Assembly (NCBI RefSeq): GCF_003073045.1
Contig: NC_037597.1
Location: 11,505,217 to 11,569,216, forward strand
DNA length: 64,000 nucleotides
From: Pomacea canaliculata
Taxonomy: Eukaryota > Mollusca > Gastropoda > Architaenioglossa > Ampullariidae
Direction: 5' to 3'
Below the pieces are notes generated by a model. That model did not search any database. It saw nothing but the letters and a program-made list of their open reading frames with translations, and was not told the origin of the DNA. Position numbers and translations under genes: made by a program. Position 1 is the stretch's first letter; each line of letters starts with the position of its first letter. Below, piece after piece: positions 43,598 to 55,231 of this stretch.

Positions 43598-44990
43598 CAG
43601 AACACATGGAAGACAACACATCAATAGTTTACTGGCTTTTACGGTAAGTACCAGCCATATTTTTCGTTTTCTGGTGCAAATGGCTTATTTTATCTTGAAA
43701 CTGAATATTTTGTTCTCACACGGGTCGTTCATGTGCTAATATGTATTTGAATATATCTTAATTTCACTCTCATTTTGGTGCCTTATGAGCTAAAGAGTTA
43801 CATGTATATATTAGGTTTTTTGTGCACACCTCTGCACATACCCGCGCATGTTTTAAGGGTATATATATATTTTTCATAATCAAGCTATATTATCCACCCA
43901 GTCCTCATTTCTTCCTCATCTGCTTAATTTCCGTTGTCATGGCAGCATTCGCCGGCCTTGTGTTCGTTGTACATCCCATTGTTTGTTTGTTTGTAGAGTC
44001 GGACATCGAACTACTCACCTTAAAGTTACCACCTGTAGCTCGGACGGTGAGCTTTGGTGTTTACAGTTCACAGTTGTCCCTCCTGCTGGAGCCAAGACTG
44101 TGAGGCAGACACCTGCCATTGCGAGACAGAGATTTATATGTCTACAGTATACTTTATCATCTCAGTCAGGACTGTAACAATGTTCACTACAATCCATGTC
44201 AATTAATTGTTAGTCAAAGTTGATGCTTGCAGTCTTTGTATCTATGTTCATTTGGTATACTTATATTTATTCAGTGGTTATTATCTGTAACATTAGTAAA
44301 TGATGATTACGTCATTGTCTGAGTGCGCATGTCAACATCCGGTTTTCTTTATTTCGTGAGAGAGAGAGATAGCAAGAGTGTACGAGGGGATGTGTATGAG
44401 TGAGTGAGAGTGTTCACGAATGTGAATGAAAGACAGAAAGAGCAAGTGTGTAAGGATGTGTGTAAAGTGTTGCATATACCACAACGTATTTCACAAGCCT
44501 CGTTGCCACTCTGCTTCCGGTGATTGAGATGTGCTTCTTTTCGAGAGTATACGGCTACAACTGCCTGCATAGACTTATAGGCAAATGAAAAAATGAAACG
44601 AGAATGGCTTGTGCTCTCAGAGAAATGGCTGCTAAAGGGTTCTGCCATGAAGCAAGGCTTTTACCCCGTTACTTGTTGAAATTTGGCAGTAACTCTAGAG
44701 AGTCCAGAATACTTACTTAAATTAGTCTACAGGTGATCAGTGAGAGGAATTAAAGCAAAGAGGTATTGCCATTGATGTCTGTTTATTGTTTACATCTCTT
44801 AAGTGATCAGTGTTTGCTACACTTGTACGGGTATGTGGTTGCTGTCTGTATGCAAGTGGTGCTATGGGGGTGGATGGAGCTGCATGTTTTGGTACCATCC
44901 TCATTATTGTTGACATTATTGTTTCTTCATCGTCTAGCATCTCATACAAATTATCACCAACATCACACACACGGAACTCTGAATTAATTT
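43598..44990. other. Intergenic between sulfotransferase and EF-hand cluster
   Basis: Mostly AT-rich, with short TA and GA microsatellites (43860-43871, 44358-44372). From about 44630 onward it shares weak similarity with the 3' flanks of EF-hand copies B and C. No gene seen. Confidence 0.35.
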
Positions 44991-44994
44991 GTCC

Positions 44995-45000
44995 ATTTAT
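44995..45000 (-). terminator. Polyadenylation signal of EF-hand copy A
   Basis: AATAAA on the minus strand, about 33 bases after the stop codon. The same short 3' UTR with AATAAA recurs in copies B (near 53015) and C (near 58428). Confidence 0.55.
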
Positions 45001-45032
45001 TGCACAGGTTTAACCCCGAAATCGTCTTGTTT

Positions 45033-47047
45033 CTAACCGACGATCGCTGCAATCTCAGCCAGAATCTGTCAACATACAAAAAAAAAGTTTTAACTGCGGT
45101 ATAGAAATAATTTGATACATGGAGGCTAGATAAAGCTCTTCAGTACACTCTAGGACAAGGGGTGGGCACAGTTTTCTTTTTGCGGACCGGTCTCAAAATT
45201 CTAAGCTATGGGGTGGGCCGGTAAAATACCAAAAACCAATTCTGTGATGCTTGTCATTACACATACGCGCACACACATGAACACACGAAGACACATCGAC
45301 ACATGGACAAACACTTGCACTTCCATAGACATAGAGCCACATTCATCAACACGTGCGAAGAACTAGCACTTGTACAAGCTGTAATCTGTACACAATGAAA
45401 AGTAAAAACTACTTTGCTCTGTATGTACTCCCCGCCATGTGTAGCCGACCTACGACCTAACGCCCTCTCCCTTAGTCTCCTACGTTAGTCTCCTGAGTCT
45501 GTCAGACATCTCACACAGACACACTTTGGTACACCACTACTCTAGTCAACTACTTAGTTAATTAAGAACAAAAGTTAGCAACGAAAATACCTTAGCATAG
45601 CCTTCAAGGAATTCCTCTTGCGACACCTTGCCGTTCTCTGAAAAGAATAAAGATAAATATTAGGATAGCTTACATAAATTTTGACTCCACTAAAAGCGAT
45701 ACCTATTAATAGCTTTATCTCCTGTCTAACCATTCAAGCTAAAGGTTTGTCCTTTAAAGTTGATGTCAGTCTTGATGCACTTACTGTTAGCATCCAGTCG
45801 GTTGAATACGACCGTGACGACCGACCTGGCGATCTTGTTATCAACCACACCGTCCAGCTTGTCGTTGTAGTCGAAGGCGGCTTTGACCTGCGCTTCGGTC
45901 TCACCAGCAGAACGCGCGGCGGAGTACTCGTGTAGGTTGACGACGCCGTCCTCTGCAAACAGTTTGAACATCAGCTTTTATTTCTGAACGTTCACTTCAG
46001 TTATGATGCTGATAATTGCATTTCGCACACAGTACATAACGATCCGCTTTGCTACCTTCTCGAGCCTGAGACTGAAAAAGTCCTGATCGCCGAGGGTTCA
46101 ATCTTCCTCCGTACGTCTGGTGTCCCTACGACACAAGCTATTAGTCTTTTTGGAGAACGAATGATTTTCTTAACCCCTCATTCGCATATGCAAATATATT
46201 TTATATTATTCTTTTGGGGGTTTTGTGCTGCAGTCCTGTATATGTATAATATTACTTTGTAGCTAATCTTCTCCAACGCAGGTCCCCGACCCTTCATAAA
46301 AAATTATTTACGACGAAAATTCATGGCTCGTCCAGATGCCCCGGTACGTCCCGCGGGACTCTTACAGACGGAGACAGACAAATGTGCATTCACTCCATCA
46401 CGTGACTTTCAGATCAGTCAACAAGTAGGACAAGGGTGCAGCATGCACTTTGTATGTTCAATGTCTCCTTACTGTTAGCGTCGATGTTGTCGAAGTAGAC
46501 CTGAACTTCGCTCAGCTCGAGGCTGCCGTCGTCGTCAGCGTCCATCGCGTCAAACGCACGACGGAGAGCGTCGCGGTCCAGTTGACTGAAAACGTTGAAC
46601 CGTGTTTAATATATTCAATATATATATCAGCTATTATCCCCTTTTTCTCTCTTTTTGTGAAACTATGACCTTACCGTCTTTAATGAAGTGACGCCCTAGT
46701 AATGAAACAGTTCACGTCTGTTCGATCTTTAAAACTCTTAGCGAAAAACGCCTTGTGTGTTTGTAACAGAGTCTGATTCTTATGTATAGAGATATAAATA
46801 TAAAGAGATTTACATGCTTTCATTGAACCTGTACTTCGTAAGTACTGGAGAAGAGAGAACTAAGAGTCCAACCTTATTCTCTACAAGATATTTTTGCAGA
46901 TCCACGAGAGAGAATCAAACATTGGGTAAAAATAGTGTATACACAATGTGCTGACTGAGGACTTGTTATCTAAGCGAATAAACAATCAAACATAAAAACT
47001 TACGCAAGGACAGCAGCTACGAGGCCGAGAAGGATGATTGCCCTCAT
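45033..47047 (-). CDS. Secreted EF-hand calcium-binding protein, copy A (intact)
   Basis: Coding exons on the minus strand: 47047-47004, 46585-46473, 45952-45785, 45637-45591, 45065-45033, totalling 405 nt or 134 residues plus TAG. All junctions are GT-AG with agreeing phases. The protein starts with a short signal peptide (MRAIILLGLVAAVLA). Three canonical 12-residue EF loops follow (DADDDGSLELSE, DANKDGVVNLHE, DANKNGKVSQEE), and a degenerate third hand lies around FDYNDKLDGVVDNK. It ends with the hydrophobic helix ILAEIAAIVG. This is a small four-EF-hand secreted protein that should bind calcium outside the cell or in the secretory lumen. Its biological role is unknown, with mineralisation, egg or mucus roles all possible. 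It is the only one of three tandem paralogues with an unbroken frame. Confidence 0.85.
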
Positions 47048-47627
47048 GATGGAGTTATCTGGCTGATCTGTAGAGTATAAGTCGGTGTACGGTGATTGCA
47101 GAGATTATACAAATGTGCTTTAAACTCAATTTCGTTCGTAACAAATTATAAGAATGTGATTGTGACATCGATAATCTGTAGCTGATGAGCTGTAAGATTT
47201 GTTTCTCTCACATCTATTGTACTCACTGATGCTGCCTCTGTTGCCATTTAGTGTACAACACCACCAACCTACCAACCCACTAACCCTGTCAAAACAAACT
47301 CCAAGTTAACCACCCGATGAATACCTGAGAACACGTATGAGCTCCACTAACGTCTGATGACAAAGAAGAGCGAGTGGAAGAATGTTCTAGATTATACTTC
47401 CCTGTACATAGTATGATGAGTGAGTATTTTTGCATTATTTAAGAACACTGTAATGTTTACTATTATTGTATTGTTTACGCTCAACTAGCGCCTGACATAA
47501 ACTGTTTAATTGAAGGAGGTCTGAGGTCGTTAGTGAGAGCTCGTTGAGCATACTGAAGACGAGTGTTGTATGACTACTGTAGGTAGTGTAGGATGATCTA
47601 CATGCCGACTATTGCAAATTGACTTAC

Positions 47628-47691
47628 CGTTCGCTGGGGTCTGATGTTGAAGAAGTGAAGATACTGCACACAGGAAGGTATATATATATAC
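47628..47691 (-). promoter_or_regulatory. TATA box and noncoding first exon of EF-hand copy A
   Basis: A TATA box (tatatatata core, 47679-47691) lies upstream on the minus strand. A short noncoding exon ends at 47628 with the donor cgaacg|gtaagt, and its acceptor (ctctacag) lies just ahead of the coding ATG. The arrangement is conserved in copies B (55860-55868) and C (62274-62282). Confidence 0.65.
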
Positions 47692-47719
47692 GATCTGTAA
47701 GAGGGTAGCCACGTCATTA

Positions 47720-47727
47720 TGACGTCA
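47720..47727. promoter_or_regulatory. CRE palindrome upstream of EF-hand copy A
   Basis: A perfect TGACGTCA about 30 bases upstream of the TATA box. It is conserved at the same distance in copy B (55897-55904) and absent from copy C. It suggests CREB/ATF-type control. Confidence 0.6.
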
Positions 47728-48689
47728 TGGCACCTCCACACGAACTACTGTCCCACCCTAAAGCACACACACACCCCCATCTCGCCCTGTACCGTGTCTT
47801 ACCTGAGCGACACCAGTGGGAGTCACAGAGTAGCGCAGATAAGAGTTCAGACTGTACAACTTTTGGCCTCAACTATAGTAAGCGGCTTTGTTTGATTTTG
47901 TTTTGTTTTGTTTTTGTTTTTTGTTAATTTCCTTTGCTTAAAAGAAGATGGGACAACGCGGATTAAATGCTCCAGATAATGACGTAGTAGAGGCAGTCCG
48001 TTTTATAGCCGTTTCCTTGAGTTCGTGAGAACCCACATTGCACCCAAAGTGCCCTCACAGATGTTCTTCCGTTAGTGTGTCCGTCTGATTAGTCCTGGTC
48101 TCTCTCTCACTCTCAGGAAATCAGTATCTTCATGTGAATAATGTGACTAATTGTCTTAGTGTATGCTAGTGTGCTAATGTGTGTATCTTACCCAAACCCT
48201 ATAATATTATATATAATGCCTGTATGTAGGTGTGTTAGTTTATGTTAGTGTGCTAATGTTTCGGAGACAGTGTGGGATACAGTGTGTGTGTGTGTGTTTC
48301 TCCAGCCCTGGTTTCAGTACACAGAGATTGCCTATCACGCCACACTTGTAAGTCACGGGTACCTACACCCTACTTTCAGCCACCCTCAGTCGGGATTCGT
48401 CTCCATCTGTTGTTTCGCACGCGTCTTACAGACTCACTATGACTTTGCATGTGGGGCTATCTGTACTGTCTGAACTTTGGCCTGACGATATCACTCCACA
48501 CTCCACGCTCCACACTCAGAGTGATTCCACCTTTGTCTGTCAGATACACCACAACAACGTACTTGCCTATCTTCTTTGACAAACTGTTTCAGGTTAGAAG
48601 ACGTACTAACTTTTTAAGAATGTCTGGCTACAGTGCCTCTATAAGGCAAATAAAGAAATCAGAATGGCTTGTACTTTCAATAATAATAA

Positions 48690-48860
48690 AAAAAAAATAA
48701 AAAATGCAAACTATGTAAAGCGCATACTCACACTCCTAAGGAGCATGCTCTTGGTAATAATGAACAAGAACGAGACATGGACAGCATACGAGGGACACGA
48801 AAACAAACAAATAACATATGAGCTATAAAAAAAATAAACAACCGTACTCAACGAAAAATT
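48690..48860 (-). mobile_element. LINE 3' tail fragment (same family as 8694-9330)
   Basis: The stretch taaggagcatgctcttg and the following cgaaaacaaacaaata and gagctataaaa segments match 8738-8860. An A/T-rich tail with short aat repeats lies at 48678-48700. It is the 3' end of a CR1/L2-like copy whose next part reappears at 52165-52412. Confidence 0.6.
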
Positions 48861-49600
48861 GAAATATTTGACTTGATTCCTAATTTAACTATAGAGTTAT
48901 CAGATTGATAGCCTGGTAGAATTTTTTCATCCCTTATTTCAGGCATCAGTGATTCTGAAATTAAAAAGTAATGTAGACGGCTTTGCTGGGTTGAATTAAA
49001 TCTCCTCCAGGTGTAGCATTTTTTATCTTGGTAGATTTCACGCCATATATCTATCATTGCTAAATTTATCATTGCTTCTTTTAGCTTATTACGGCTTTGT
49101 GGGCGATTAAAGTAACATTTGTAAATTCTGGCATCTAGGCTCGGGTTTAAAATCACATTCCAGTCCTCCCTAACAATGACCTCTAAATTTTCCTGTTTTC
49201 AATGAGCTGGAAGACTTTGGAGAAATAAAGTGGCTTATCTCTATCGCTGGGGCCATATATATTGGCTAAAGTTATGTGTTTCCCTAAAAGTTCCATATCC
49301 AATAGTATGTAGCTACCCTCAGGATCTCTGATAATATTATGGACTTTATATTCACATGAGTGAGCCAAAAGAATGACTACACCCTTACTATTTATATTAT
49401 CACCTGCAAGATCTTATAAAGTTTTCAGAATTAGTTGTCCAGTGTGTCTCTTGCAAAAGTTATATATCAAATTTCTGTTTCCGTAAATAATCAAACACAT
49501 CTTTGCGTTTCATATGGTTCCCAAGGCCATTACAGTTAAAAGAACAAATATCAACAGATTTTTTAGTATCCATTATAGTACATAAGTTGTATAACTGTAC
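48848..49600 (-). pseudogene. L1/Tx1-type LINE ORF2, endonuclease remnant
   Basis: The minus strand gives endonuclease blocks in order: VDICSFNCNGLGNHMKRKDV from Met at 49573, then GKHITLANIYGPSDRDKPL, then AMINLAMIDIWREIYQDKK, TWRRFNSTQQSRLHYFLISE and LPGYQSDNSIVKLG. The order and spacing are those of L1/Tx1-type endonucleases. Stops and frame changes split it into three pieces, and the reverse transcriptase is missing because the element ends near 48861. Confidence 0.8.
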
Positions 49601-50078
49601 AATAAACAGCAAAACACCTTGAAATATACAATAATGCAATGCAATAATATTTGGACAATTTAACATCTATTACAGTAGCTAATACAGTAGAATAGTGGTT
49701 AGGCCTATGGTCGAGCAAGTTTTGTCTTAGTTTAATGCCAAATGGGGAGGTTATCGGTAAGTAAAACATTAGATAAGAAATAATATCAGGAATTTTGCAA
49801 TGATTATTATATATAAATAACTTCACTGGTTATTTTCAATGTCCCAAATTTTTGTACAATTATGTTGAAATAAAGAGAAAGATATTAAATTATATAGCGT
49901 GTACATAAATGCTTACCTGCACAAATCCCTCTGTCACTTGAATAAGACGGTTTATTATAAATAACCAGGTATGGAGTATTTTGAAAAACACTTCCGTTCC
50001 GGTTGTTGAACAAGTCGTGTCACTCTGTTGTTTGTGAAAGGGGGGTCATATCAAAATGGTGAGTACATCCCAGCCTAA

Positions 50079-50332
50079 AAAGCTAGTGGTTTAGTAGTGG
50101 GGCCCACTACTAACCCACTGGGGCCCACTACTAACCCACTGGGGCCCACTACTAACCCACTGGGGCCCACTACTAACCCACTGGGGCCCACTACTAACCC
50201 ACTAGGGCCCACTACTAACCCACTGGGGCCCACTACTAACCCACCGGGGCCCACTACTAACCCACTGGGGCCCACTACTAACCCATCGGGGCCCACTACT
50301 AACCCATCGGGGCCCACTACTAACCCACTAGC
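50079..50332. repeat. 21-bp minisatellite with an inverted first unit
   Basis: About eleven copies of ggggcccactactaaccca(c/t)(t/c)g run from 50099 to 50332. The preceding 20 bases (gctagtggtttagtagtggg) are the inverse of the final unit, so the left edge forms a palindrome around ggggccc. Periodic Gly-Pro-Thr frames through it are artefacts. Confidence 0.9.
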
Positions 50333-50430
50333 TTTGCAAGCTAGGTTCCTTTTGGTGAAAAGATTGTCGTATAAAGGATAAAAGATTTACATTCTAAACA
50401 CGTAAATACACACCCTACACATTTAAATTA

Positions 50431-50789
50431 CAGGTAGTCCTCGGGTTACGACGGTCTCGAGTTACGTCGTTTCGTGGTTACGACGCTCATTCCGACTTAC
50501 GAGGTTTAGCATTGTACACTGTTTATTACTCTTACAGCACTTACAGTACAGTATTTTATTATTAAACGTACTGTACTGCACAATATTTTACTGTACTTAT
50601 GTTTATTGATAATTATGTAGGGTACTGTGTTAGGACAGGTGTTTGGATAGGCTAAGTGTTTGCAGTATTGTACTGTACTGTACTGTTATTATTATTATGT
50701 TATTATGAACGTAGGATCCGACTTACGTCGAAATTCGGTTTACGACGTGGCGTAAGAACGGATCAAAGTCGTAAGTCGAGGACTACCTG
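50431..50789. mobile_element. 359-bp MITE with TA target duplication
   Basis: The ends are caggtagtcctcg(gg)ttacgac and the inverted gtcgtaagtcgaggactacctg, flanked by TA on both sides (50429-50430 and 50790-50791). It encodes nothing. TA duplication and CAGG termini fit a Tc1/mariner/pogo-type nonautonomous element. Confidence 0.85.
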
Positions 50790-51412
50790 TATTGGAATCC
50801 GAATGCCTCGTCTTTTTCACTATCACCTTGAGAGATCCATTCGCTGTTACTCATGTCACTGCCCGCTCTGCTTTCAGACAAGTCACACGACTTTTGACAC
50901 CGCCCCTTGTGCACCCTTGACCTTTAGTAGTTCTTGCCGTACCCAACAACAACAACAGCTTGCACACAAACAACTGATAATTCATCTGTTATTTAGCAGC
51001 TGCACTGCAGATGGCGCAACAAATTGATATATTTGTTGCTTCTACACGCAGGCATGCTATGTTTACTTGAACTTAATAACACAAATTCTCCCGTTAGTAC
51101 CTGTTCAGATATTGTCAAAATGCAGGATATGCTTACTCCACGCGATATTCAAAAACAATAACCACTTTAATTAACATTTTTTACTAGTTTGCAAGCCAGT
51201 GGAAAACAAGCACTGTTTTTAGTTTGTTTATTGTAAGCACGAATCATTTAATGAGCTTTGGTCCGGACTTCTAAATCAAGAAGTAATTGAGATGTTTAAG
51301 TAAAAGCATAAAAGCATAGGACACTTTTACCCTGGTCCAGCCTAGAGAGAAAACAATCACCACAATGGCCTGAAGCCTTTGTCTCTACCTGTGACCAGTG
51401 AATGTAAAGACA

Positions 51413-51961
51413 TCAAATACAGTCGATAGCCAGGTTGTGTTGTTGGAATCTGATGGATCTTTCCTTCTGGTCAGTCAGTTCGGGCTGGTGGTGCTGGTGG
51501 TGCTGTCTCTTTCTTGTAAAGTTCTGTGCTGGCTTGTCGTTGTTGTCGTTGTTGAGATCAGAGAGAGTCCTGATCTGCTTGGTAAGTCCAGAGCGAGTCT
51601 TCACAAAGATTTTGCCCATCTTTTTCCAGCAATGCTCGACTGTTTCTGTGTGCCGGGCCCGTTGAAAAAGCAAGTAATTATCTTTGGTGAGGTCTTCCAC
51701 GATGACCACCGATCTCTGTCCTGGCTGTGCCTTCAGTTTCTTTCTGTTCTTGATTATTTCTTCTCGCGTCTTTCTTGACACAAAGCGGACGATGATCGGT
51801 CGTGGCTGGTTCTGCTGTAGCTTTCTCCCTAGTCGATGGACCGCATCCAAGTCTCTTTCTGTTATTTGTTTTACTCCTAGTTTTTCACGGAAAAGTTTTA
51901 GAACAGTTTCCTGACATTCTCTGATCGTTTCAACTTCCGGTTCCGCGAGTTTTCCCTGCAT
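51413..51961 (-). CDS. LINE ORF1-type nucleic-acid-binding protein (L1/Tx1-like)
   Basis: An open frame of 182 codons on the minus strand. It reads TIRECQETVLKLFREKLGVK, then ERDLDAVHRLGRKL, RPIIVRFVSRKTREEIIKNR and VVIVEDLTKDNYLLFQRARH, with a C-terminus rich in His/Gln. This is the RRM-like plus C-terminal domain pattern of L1/Tx1 ORF1 proteins, whose job is to bind the element's RNA. It lies upstream, in the same sense, of the broken endonuclease at 49600-48848. It is probably the 5' half of the same element, now separated by a minisatellite and a MITE. The N-terminal coiled coil is absent, so it is likely truncated. Confidence 0.65.
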   Translation of the reverse strand: MQGKLAEPEVETIRECQETVLKLFREKLGVKQITERDLDAVHRLGRKLQQNQPRPIIVRFVSRKTREEIIKNRKKLKAQPGQRSVVIVEDLTKDNYLLFQRARHTETVEHCWKKMGKIFVKTRSGLTKQIRTLSDLNNDNNDKPAQNFTRKRQHHQHHQPELTDQKERSIRFQQHNLAIDCI

Positions 51962-52164
51962 ACCGTTTATTTTACAAATTATCTAAACACAATATTACCA
52001 CTCGAAAAATATATTTAAAAAATATCTCAGGGTTTGGCCTGGGTTGGCGAGCACTCTGGATTATAATATTATTTGATAGTCGTCACTTAGCGGCCTCTAA
52101 TCCAAAAAAAAGTCATCGAGACCCGCCAAGCCGCCGCCACCCACACTGAGTGATCGTTCACCTC

Positions 52165-52412
52165 AAGAGGCGTGTTTTCAGTGCAGGATTCAATAGTGGG
52201 TAGGTGGCGGGTATGGAAAGGGAGAGAGTTCCATTGTTTCGCTGCATGCTAACTAAAAATCATGTGCCCATTTGTTGTTGTTTTGGTGACAAGAGTAAGG
52301 ACACGATCATCAGACGAGGAGCGGAGTTGTCTAGCTGAGATGTAAGGAAGAGCAATTCAGAGAAATAATCAGGGCAGGTGCCAACAAAGACATTAAAACA
52401 CAGCACAATGGC
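52165..52412 (-). mobile_element. LINE 3' region, second half of the interrupted copy
   Basis: gaggcgtgttttcagtgca, taggtggcgggtatggaaag and tcatcagacgagga match 8985-9240 closely. With 48690-48860 it forms one CR1/L2-like tail split by about 3.3 kb of other elements. Confidence 0.65.
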
Positions 52413-52434
52413 CTCTAAACTTTCTTCTTGTTTG

Positions 52435-52812
52435 ACATTATAGGCTTTTATCCCATAGCGGGTGGAAATTCGGCAGAGCCAGTGGTCCTATAATAGTCAT
52501 TTAAATTAGTCTAGATGTTTCCGTGTATATAGTACCCTTGTCAGTGTCAGGAATGAAACCAATAAGGTATTACATATCTGATTACCTCTAATTATTGAAT
52601 TTACTGGCGCAGTAAACCACTGATGGAACATTTTTTTTAAATCAAAATTTGATTATGAATGACATTAGTACGTGTGAGGCTGGAACGTTCGCAAGGAAAA
52701 GTTTGCATTCTCCTAACATTCTGCTCATGACGTTGTCGTTGCTCTGCTGACTGAAATGTCTTTATAGACCGAGATGTTGATGTAGGACAGTTACAGTCAG
52801 TCGTAAAGCTAT
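52435..52812. repeat. Duplicated 3' flank of EF-hand copies B and C
   Basis: Segments at 52435-52640 and 52731-52812 match 57238-57460 and 58159-58240, downstream of copy C. They show that the duplicated unit extends well past the genes. Confidence 0.6.
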
Positions 52813-53046
52813 TGTTTCTTCCATGTCTAACACAGAAAAGATCAGTCAGTAGTAGTTTTTGTTATTGGTGTTGTGTGTGCATTCTCGCCATGTTTATGTG
52901 TATAATTTTGTCTTTATTATTGTTGACAGTACTGTCTCTTCATCATCTAACTTCTCAAACAGATTATCACCAACATCACACACATGAAACTCTCAATTAA
53001 CTAGTCCTCCTTTTATTGCACAACTAATCACAAAATCGTCTTGTCT

Positions 53047-55231
53047 TTAACCAACAATCGCTGCGATCTCAGCCAGAATCTGTCAACATAAAGAAACAAA
53101 CCTTTAAGACCAACAACCTGTATAAACATCAACTGCTCTGTAGGCAATAATTTGATTTATTTAGGCTTGAGAAAGTTTTTTGTACATTCTAGAAAGTATG
53201 TCGCGGACTCTGTGAGACCGCAGGAACAGTGAACACGAAAAAAATTAACAGACAACAGGAAAAATAAAATCAAACGCGCAAGCAAAAAAGCAGACGTGCC
53301 ATAACTTTGAACTCTAATATTCCGTGGACTGTATGTTGTGTAAATAACTAGGTAATGTAAACAGAACATTATTACAAACCCAGTGACAGACACACCCTAA
53401 TTCCAGGTCCTATCACTGCCTCGCTCTGGACACGTGTTCCTGAATATTCCTCACTTCTCTTGTCTGTACCTTTCTACATGCTGCACTGTGTAGTGCTCAA
53501 TGTTTACTATCTCTAGGGAATCCTACACATCGTGTAATCTTATTTCCTTTTGCTCACAAGTTCCTCCGTCACCAGGTAGGGAAAGGTTACATGCAAAGAC
53601 CTAGCACTGTACAAGTTGTACATCTGTACATAAAGAAAAGTAAAAACTACTTTGCTCTGTGTGTACTCCCCGCCCTGTATAGCTGACCTATGACCTAACG
53701 CCGTCTCCTTCGGTCTCCTACGTTAGTCTCCTGAGTCTGTCAGACATCTCACACAGACACACACTTGGTACACCACTAGTCTAGTAAACTACTTAGGTAA
53801 TTAGAAACAAAAGTAAACAACGAAAATACCTTAGCATATTGTTCACTGAATTCCTCCAGCGTCACCTTGCCGTTTTCTGAAAAAAAAAAATATATATGTA
53901 TAAATGTATAACTATGTATATATAAATACTACGATAGCTTACATAAATTTTGACTCCACTAAAAGCGATACCTGTTAATAGCTTCATCTTTCATTGATAA
54001 TGTGACTCCTGACCTCCTGACCTTCTAATTATATACTGTAGTATTCTTGATAGCAAAATTTGATAATCATCAAACGGTTGTGTGTGATGTAAGAGATTGT
54101 GGATGTTGTCATAATTAAACTAAGGTTTCAATAACAACCTGAAGATGATACTCGAGCAGTTTTACTCTTGTTGCATTGCTATCTTAATGTCAGCAATAAA
54201 TGTTCATTAGTTTGCACGACACCAAAAGTTCATGTTGTTATCTGAAGGCAGCCATGTCAGCGTTCACACCAGTCTTGATACACTTACTGTTAGCATCCAG
54301 TCGGTTGAATACGATCGTGATGGCCGACCTGGCGATCTTGTTATCAACAACACCGTCCACCTTGTCGTTGTAGTCGAAGGAGGCTTTGGTCTGCGCAGCG
54401 GTCTCACCGGCAGGACGAGAGGCAGAGTACTCGTGTAGGTTGACGAAGCCGTCCTCTGTAAACAGTTTGAACAATCACATCAATTATGTTGTTGATAATT
54501 GCATTTCACACAGAGTACAGATCGAAGGGTGGTGGTCAGGGCATCCCGTTATGGCTCAGGATAGCTACCTTCTCCATCCTGAGACCGAACAAATTCTGTT
54601 TTTTCAAGGTTGAGGGTCAGAGTGGGGTTCAAGCTTTTCACTGTCTCCTCTACACAAGTTGTTAGTCTTTTGGAAGACGCACGATTTTTACTAACTTCTC
54701 ATTTTTCATGCATATGTGAATACCTTCTCATTACATCATTTTTATTAGTGTTGTGCTGAAGTCTTGTTCGATCTCTGCTTACTGTTAGTGTCGATGTTGT
54801 CGAAGTAGGCCTGAAGCTTCGGTCAGCTCCACGCTGCCGTCGTCATCAGTGTCCAGCGCCGTCAAACGCCTGGCGGAGCTTCCGGTCGAGTTGACTGTAA
54901 CATCACCAACAAGTTGTTTCATCTCTCAGCTCCATTAATAAGGCTTCTACACTAGTGTTATTACATGTCGCCAGACATGTCCACATATAAATGCATTGCA
55001 CCTGCTACTTTGTGACGACTCAAAAAGAAAGAACTAAGAAGTCAACTCTCATGTCTCTCTAAGATTTACTTGGCTATCAATGGAGAGAATCAAACAGTGG
55101 ATACAATTAACTTATAAAAAATGTGCTGACTGAGGTCTTGTATCGTTATTTAAGTGAATAAGCTATGAATCAAACATAAAAACTTACGCAAAGACAGCAG
55201 CTACGAGGCCGAGAAGGATGATTGCCCTCAT
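53047..55231 (-). pseudogene. Secreted EF-hand protein gene, copy B (frame broken in exon 2)
   Basis: The same five-exon structure as copy A: 55231-55188, 54901-54783 (approximate; exon 2), 54455-54288, 53876-53830, 53079-53047 with stop TAA. The signal peptide (MRAIILLGLVAAVFA), exon 3 (DGFVNLHEYSASRPAGETAA) and exon 4 (GKVTLEEFSEQYAK) are intact. Exon 2 differs from copies A and C by two single-base insertions and a net three-base loss, giving premature stops after the first EF helix. The promoter, CRE and splice sites look normal. It is therefore either a young pseudogene or a functional copy carrying sequencing indels. Confidence 0.7.

Noticed and set aside
45141..45250. hAT-like end (ggggtgggcacag...gcggaccgg) beside EF-hand copy A
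   Set aside because: Resembles a hAT terminus, but no opposite end or target duplication could be identified.
50075..50381. Gly-Pro-Thr and Gly-Leu-Val repeat proteins
   Set aside because: Periodic frames through the 21-bp minisatellite in both directions.
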